The notes beneath the pieces are model-generated. The model worked only from the letters and a program-made list of their open reading frames with translations. It was not told the origin of the DNA and searched no databases. From assembly GCA_946186945.1 (NCBI GenBank), contig CAMHPC010000009.1, forward strand, positions 1 through 38,183: DNA of 38,183 nt, written 5' to 3'. Within the stretch, counting starts at the first letter, position 1. Each line of letters opens with the position of its first letter. Both the position numbers and the translations under genes were made by a program. Below, piece by piece: positions 34,154 to 38,183 of the stretch. The stretch is from an uncultured Prevotella sp. Lineage in GTDB: Bacteria; Bacteroidota; Bacteroidia; Bacteroidales; Bacteroidaceae.

Positions 34154-34936
34154 TTATTTTCCTGGGTCGTTGGGTTGCATAAGGGTGACGTTGGTCCACT
34201 TTGTCTTTTCTGTGGGTTTCTTCATTACTATAGGGTGTGCCGTCTGATTGCTTTCCAGCCATTCTGCCACGAGGTCGAACCAGTGTGCTGCGGCATCAAA
34301 GGTGGGATGTGCCTTATCCCTGCCACGTGCCAAGGTGAGGTGGGTGCTGTCGAAGTAGCGTTCCTTACCCACCTGGCGCACTATGCGCTCATTGATACCG
34401 GTATCTTCCTTCCAGTTGGGTGGACTGATCCATACGAAGGGTATATCGCCTATTTTCTTCACTATGGTAGAGATAAACTGTTCGCGGCGGTCCAGGTCGC
34501 GCACGAAGAGTTCATTGCTGCACAGGCAGCAGATGATGAATGTGGGTTTCACCTCGCGTATGTAGTAGTCGAGGGTTTTGGTGGTGGCCCATTTCTCCGA
34601 CGAACTGCTATACCACAGCACTGTCTTCTGCTCATGTCCGTTGGCGGCAGCATAGTCGCACAGTCGTCGAGAAAGTCCCTCGAGCATGGAGTCGCCAAAG
34701 AAGAGTATGCGCTGGTGACTGCTGTCGCGCACCTTCTCCGGTTTTGCCACTTCATTGGCAGCCAGTATTACCGTTTGTGTACTGTCCGGCTTGGGAGCCA
34801 TGAGAGAGTCGAGACTGATATTGAGTTTTCTCACCCCTGTGCCTGCCAGTGAGAGTTCGGTGGGACTGAGAGCGTATGCCACCATAATAATGAGCACATC
34901 TACGAGTATGAGCAGGACCTTAAGTTGTGTTTTCAT
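34154..34936 (-). CDS. Membrane-anchored SGNH hydrolase/acyltransferase partner of the MBOAT
   Basis: The 260-residue protein has one N-terminal membrane segment (about 5-23), then a soluble domain. Residues of the SGNH type are GDSM with S83, N141 in CSNELF as a probable oxyanion residue, and D207-x-x-H210 in RDKAHPTF. As with PatB or DltD/AlgX-like proteins, it would take the acyl group from the MBOAT and put it on a periplasmic polymer. The ATG lies two bases after the zinc-ribbon stop and its stop one base before the MBOAT start, so the three genes are translated as a block. Confidence 0.82.
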   Translation of the reverse strand: MKTQLKVLLILVDVLIIMVAYALSPTELSLAGTGVRKLNISLDSLMAPKPDSTQTVILAANEVAKPEKVRDSSHQRILFFGDSMLEGLSRRLCDYAAANGHEQKTVLWYSSSSEKWATTKTLDYYIREVKPTFIICCLCSNELFVRDLDRREQFISTIVKKIGDIPFVWISPPNWKEDTGINERIVRQVGKERYFDSTHLTLARGRDKAHPTFDAAAHWFDLVAEWLESNQTAHPIVMKKPTEKTKWTNVTLMQPNDPGK

Positions 34937-34938
34937 AT

Positions 34939-35952
34939 CTACTCTTGTGCTTTGTCATTAGTGGCAGGTGCAGTGATATTGGGAGAGATTTTGATATCAG
35001 TGGGTACAGAGGGCTGTTTCACCACGTCCACCTTCGGCTCCAGTTGTTCTGTCACCGTCTCATGTTTCTCCTCCTCTACCTTCTCGCTGGTCTCTTCCTT
35101 CTTTTTCTCCTCCTTTGTGGCAGGTTTAGGCATAGCCTCGGCTTCTTCTATGGTCAGACCGGCCAACTTGGTTCCGCTGGTATCGTAGCGTGCTGTCCGC
35201 CCTCCACTCTGCACGGTATACTCCCCGTTGTCGAATGTCACCTTGCCACGATCGAGCACAGTTATCTGCTGAGTCTTGGCATCCATCTGATATAGTCCAA
35301 ACTCTGTGTTGCCCATATCGCGCGATGCCACGATGATGATGTACTGGTCATCGGGACTGATATTGGCCTGCAGCACTCCGCTACCCTCATAGTCAACCAC
35401 CGCCTGTGGGTTCATCTCATTAAGTTTGAGTTCACGTTCATTGCGTGTAACTGCGTCAAACACATACATGTGTCCACCTACGAGGTAATACATGCAATGA
35501 CGGTCGCGCTCAGGAAACTTTGCTATCACATATCCGCTCTGCGACACTTCGTTGGCCATGCTGTCTATCACCTCTTGCGAACTGTGGTCTATGGCGGAGG
35601 AGAGTTTCATGAGCCTGCGGTTCTGCATCTGCACGGCTATGAAGAGTATCAGCACCACCACGGTGAGCAGTGCTATGATAGCACCTTTCACCTTTGTGGC
35701 TCTGCTATACTTGCTCAGACGTTGCTGTCCGTAATAGGGTATACTCACTTTCTTCTTGCTCTTGGAGGGTTTTCCTTCGGCAGGTGCAGCCGACGCCACT
35801 GAAGCGGCTGGTGCCACCGGAGCAGCAACAGCGGGAGTTTCCGTCTTGTCGGCAGGTTTGAACCCAGTACGCCGTTTGCAGTATGGACAGAGTACGGCAT
35901 GCGAATAAATCATCTTCCCACAATTGGGACAGGGACTGATACGTCTCTCCAT
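34939..35952 (-). CDS. Zinc-ribbon membrane protein of unknown function
   Basis: The 337-residue protein starts with a zinc ribbon (C8, C11, C22, C25, in CPNCGK and CPYCKR). A low-complexity alanine/proline stretch (38-66) and a basic segment follow. One membrane helix spans about 90-107 (IIALLTVVVLILFIAV). The outside part (about 115-275) is beta-rich, with SPDDQYIIIVASRD like a propeller or TolB-type repeat blade. It ends in a charged, glutamate/lysine-rich tail (about 280-337). The layout suggests a sensor or scaffold with the ribbon in the cytoplasm. I do not recognise the family. It is encoded 13 bp after cysS and 2 bp before the SGNH gene. Confidence 0.75.
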   Translation of the reverse strand: MERRISPCPNCGKMIYSHAVLCPYCKRRTGFKPADKTETPAVAAPVAPAASVASAAPAEGKPSKSKKKVSIPYYGQQRLSKYSRATKVKGAIIALLTVVVLILFIAVQMQNRRLMKLSSAIDHSSQEVIDSMANEVSQSGYVIAKFPERDRHCMYYLVGGHMYVFDAVTRNERELKLNEMNPQAVVDYEGSGVLQANISPDDQYIIIVASRDMGNTEFGLYQMDAKTQQITVLDRGKVTFDNGEYTVQSGGRTARYDTSGTKLAGLTIEEAEAMPKPATKEEKKKEETSEKVEEEKHETVTEQLEPKVDVVKQPSVPTDIKISPNITAPATNDKAQE

Positions 35953-35965
35953 ATCGGGATATTGT

Positions 35966-37453
35966 TTATTTGTTTAGTTTCCAGGTGACACCATCCTTAG
36001 TGTCTTTCACTTCAAATCCGGCAGCAGCCAGTTCGTCACGTATCTGGTCGCTGGTAGCCCAGTCCTTGGCTGCCTTGGCCTTTGCCCTCAGACTGAGTAC
36101 CATGTCAACCACCTTGCCAAAGGCTTCCTCACGCTCATTGCCTCCTGTCTTCTCTGCCTTCAATCCCAGTATATCGTGCGAGAACAGGCGCATCACATCG
36201 GAGAGTTCCTTCAGATCATCGGCAGAGATGGTAGCCTGATGTGCGGTGAGTGTATTGATTACCTTGCAACCTTCGAAGAGATGACTGATTACTATCTGTG
36301 TCTGCAGGTCATCGTTCATGGCATCGTAACACTTCTCTCTGAGTGCTGCCACTACGGCATGGGTATTGTCATCGGACTGTGCCGAAGGCTGTACGCGCTC
36401 CAGGTCGGCGAGTGCATTAAACAGGCGTTCCAGACCTTTCTGACTGGCCTGCAGTGCTTCGTTGGAGAAGTCTACTGTGCCGCGGTAGTGTGCCGAGAGT
36501 ATAAAGAAGCGTATGGTCATGGGCGAATAGGGCTGCTCCAGTGCCGGGTGGTCGCCGGTAAAGAACTGTTCCAGTGTGATGAAATTGCCCAACGACTTTC
36601 CCATCTTCTGACCGTTGATGGTAATCATATTGTTGTGCATCCAATAGCGCACCATCTGCTCTCCCTGCGAGGCCACAGCCTGTGCTATCTCACACTCATG
36701 GTGTGGGAACACCAGGTCCATGCCACCGCCGTGTATGTCGAAATGGTCGCCCAGGTACTTGCGTCCCATGGCAGTACATTCGCAGTGCCAACCAGGGAAA
36801 CCATCGCTCCATGGTGACGGCCAGCGCATGATATGCTCGGGCTGTGCTTTCTTCCACAGGGCAAAGTCGGCTTGATTGTGTTTCTCGCCCACACCGTCCA
36901 GCTGACGCGACTCATTGATTACATTCTCCAGGTTGCGACCTGAGAGTACACCATAGTGATGCTTGCGGTTGTATGCCTCTATGTCGAAGTATACGCTACC
37001 CTCGCTCTCGTATGCATAGCCATTGTCCATTATCTCCTTCACCAGTTGCTGCTGCTCTATGATATGTCCTGTGGCATGCGGCTCTATGCTGGGTGGCAAC
37101 ACTCCCAGTCGGTCCATGGCTTCATGGTAGCGGTTGGTGTAATACTGGGCCACCTCCATAGGTTCCAAACTCTCCAAGCGGGCCTTCTTGGCTATCTTGT
37201 CATCACCATCATCGGCATCGTTCTCCAGGTGACCCACATCGGTGATATTGCGTACATAGCGCACTTTATATCCCAGATGTTTCAGATATCGGAAGAGTAT
37301 GTCGAAGGTGATAGCAGGACGGGCATGCCCCAAATGGGGGTCGCCATACACTGTAGGGCCACACACATACATGCCCACATGGGGGGCATGTAGGGGTACG
37401 AAGAGCTCCTTCCGGCGGCTCAACGTATTGTATATTATCAGTTTCTGTTGCAT
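35966..37453 (-). CDS. cysS: Cysteine--tRNA ligase
   Basis: CysS charges tRNA-Cys. The 495-residue protein has zinc ligand C31 in [10 protein letters not shown], the HLGH signature at 40-43, [10 protein letters not shown] with HHECEIAQ for zinc, and KMGKS at 283-287. I start at ATG 37453, where the family homology begins ([11 protein letters not shown]); the open frame further upstream reads into the neighbouring gene's antisense. The promoter is only 9 bp from the ATG. It heads a seven-gene minus-strand operon whose other members are envelope genes. Confidence 0.96.
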   Translation of the reverse strand: MQQKLIIYNTLSRRKELFVPLHAPHVGMYVCGPTVYGDPHLGHARPAITFDILFRYLKHLGYKVRYVRNITDVGHLENDADDGDDKIAKKARLESLEPMEVAQYYTNRYHEAMDRLGVLPPSIEPHATGHIIEQQQLVKEIMDNGYAYESEGSVYFDIEAYNRKHHYGVLSGRNLENVINESRQLDGVGEKHNQADFALWKKAQPEHIMRWPSPWSDGFPGWHCECTAMGRKYLGDHFDIHGGGMDLVFPHHECEIAQAVASQGEQMVRYWMHNNMITINGQKMGKSLGNFITLEQFFTGDHPALEQPYSPMTIRFFILSAHYRGTVDFSNEALQASQKGLERLFNALADLERVQPSAQSDDNTHAVVAALREKCYDAMNDDLQTQIVISHLFEGCKVINTLTAHQATISADDLKELSDVMRLFSHDILGLKAEKTGGNEREEAFGKVVDMVLSLRAKAKAAKDWATSDQIRDELAAAGFEVKDTKDGVTWKLNK

Positions 37454-37461
37454 ATCGCTGG

Positions 37462-37492
37462 CAAAGGTACGATTAAGTGAGAGAAATGCAAA
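37462..37492 (-). promoter_or_regulatory. Promoter of the cysS operon
   Basis: TTTG (37492-37489) and TACCTTTG (37469-37462) on the minus strand have a 19-nt spacer. Transcription should start near 37457, giving a leader of only about 4 nt. Confidence 0.75.
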
Positions 37493-37519
37493 ATGAAAGA
37501 CGAAGTTTTTCATTTTCAT

Positions 37520-37554
37520 TTCCGAACGGAAGTACCTTCGCGAAGCAAAGGTAC
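37520..37554 (-). other. Inverted repeats after the DUF1703 gene, possible weak terminator
   Basis: TTCCG/CGGAA (37520-37524/37527-37531), the palindrome CTTCGCGAAG (37536-37545) and GTACCTT/AAGGTAC (37532-37538/37548-37554) overlap here, just after the stop of the rightmost gene. No strong T tract follows in the minus direction. They also lie upstream of the cysS promoter and could instead serve as an operator. Confidence 0.4.
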
Positions 37555-37560
37555 TACTTC

Positions 37561-38183
37561 CTACTCCACTACCCAGCGGTCGAGGGTTCGCGTCTCTTTC
37601 GAGAAGTTCACACCCATGAGGTAGGTCTTCTTCTCGTCGAGGGCGAACTGCAGGGGGTAGTCCTTTGCCTTTATCTGCTGAAGGGCATCCTCGGCTGTGC
37701 CGTCGAGTTTGAACTCCATCACGTAGCGGTAGTCGGGAGTCTCTATGAGCAGGTCTATCCTGCCGTCGCTGGTGTGATACTCGGCATGAGAATAGAAGCC
37801 CATCATCTTGAACACCACCCACATCATGTTCTGGAAGTGGTTCTCCTTGTCGCCCGTGGTGCTGTCGTATGGGGCACTGGCGAAGAGCGATTTCAGTCTT
37901 GTGAGAAACTGCTCTGCCTTGCCTCCATCCACATCATTGAAGAATTGCTCCACATCGAACACCGACCTTCGCTGACGGTTGTCGAGGTAGTACGGTGCAA
38001 GGTATTTCACAAAGCCCTCCTCTACCTCCTCGTTGGGAAAGCCGAGGATGTATTTCTTGAAGCGCTCCTTATAGCCTTTTATTGTGAGGTAGCCGCTCTG
38101 GTAGATGACGGGGATGGGGTTGGTTGAGTCGGCATCGATGCTGTTGAGCACGTCTGCCGTCACCTCCGACTTCGCCATGTCCT
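37561..38183 (-). CDS. DUF1703 / PD-(D/E)XK nuclease-like protein, C-terminal part
   Basis: About 207 codons are present and the frame runs off the right edge; the ATG at 38178 is probably internal because the family has an N-terminal ATPase domain of about 300 residues. Visible parts are [32 protein letters not shown], and the nuclease core with D in RIDLLIETP and E-x-K in VMEFKLDG (D...ExK). It ends with the same motif as the gene at the left edge. It shares a roughly 107-bp gap with the cysS promoter. The function is unresolved; the motifs for phosphodiesterase activity appear present. Confidence 0.85.
   Translation of the reverse strand, partial: DMAKSEVTADVLNSIDADSTNPIPVIYQSGYLTIKGYKERFKKYILGFPNEEVEEGFVKYLAPYYLDNRQRRSVFDVEQFFNDVDGGKAEQFLTRLKSLFASAPYDSTTGDKENHFQNMMWVVFKMMGFYSHAEYHTSDGRIDLLIETPDYRYVMEFKLDGTAEDALQQIKAKDYPLQFALDEKKTYLMGVNFSKETRTLDRWVVE

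Noticed and set aside
37454..37822. N-terminal extension of cysS
   Set aside because: The frame is open but includes the promoter and the antisense of the DUF1703 gene; family homology begins at 37453.

Overview
The window looks like chromosome from a Prevotella-like member of the Bacteroidales. The evidence is repeated Bacteroidetes-type promoters (a TAnnTTTG -7 box, often with a TTTG/TTG about 19-20 nt upstream), no obvious Shine-Dalgarno sequences, type IX-secretion-like C-terminal tails, and Bacteroidales families such as DUF4294, PepSY-like and HhH-plus-barrel proteins. The genes are packed into operons, many joined by ATGA, GTGA or TAATG overlaps. I saw no rRNA, tRNA or CRISPR array.

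Layout. 1-2170: the 3' end of a DUF1703/PD-(D/E)XK protein, then a secreted PepSY-like protein and a surface/outer-membrane protein, each with its own promoter. 2179-6942: prmC-recX-comF (minus), ribD (plus) and a GH53 galactanase-queC pair (minus). 6943-8609: the only accessory patch, holding an orphan Rhs core fragment, a palindrome-rich repeat and a decayed DDE transposase. 8610-14180: topA-aroK-speA-argB (plus). 14193-22384: a DUF4294 protein, a large secreted M6 metalloprotease with a small acidic protein behind it, and rnr with an HhH/beta-barrel protein. 22487-28596 (plus): SDR-PAP2-miaB-ABC exporter-LpxL-type acyltransferase. 28593-37453 (minus): cysS, a zinc-ribbon membrane protein, SGNH hydrolase, MBOAT, CE2-like esterase, LTA-synthase-like enzyme and UDP-glucuronate-type epimerase. 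37561-38183: a second DUF1703/PD-(D/E)XK gene, cut by the window edge.

How the genes work together. The two convergent operons at 22.5-37.5 kb meet at overlapping stop codons. Both mix one tRNA-related gene (miaB, cysS) with envelope functions: lipid export and acylation on one side, O-acylation, deacylation and phospho-alcohol decoration of a glycan on the other. The seven-gene cysS operon is the best candidate here for a poorly described system. The rest is mostly housekeeping: translation release, riboflavin, queuosine, shikimate, arginine and polyamine metabolism, DNA topology and RNA decay.
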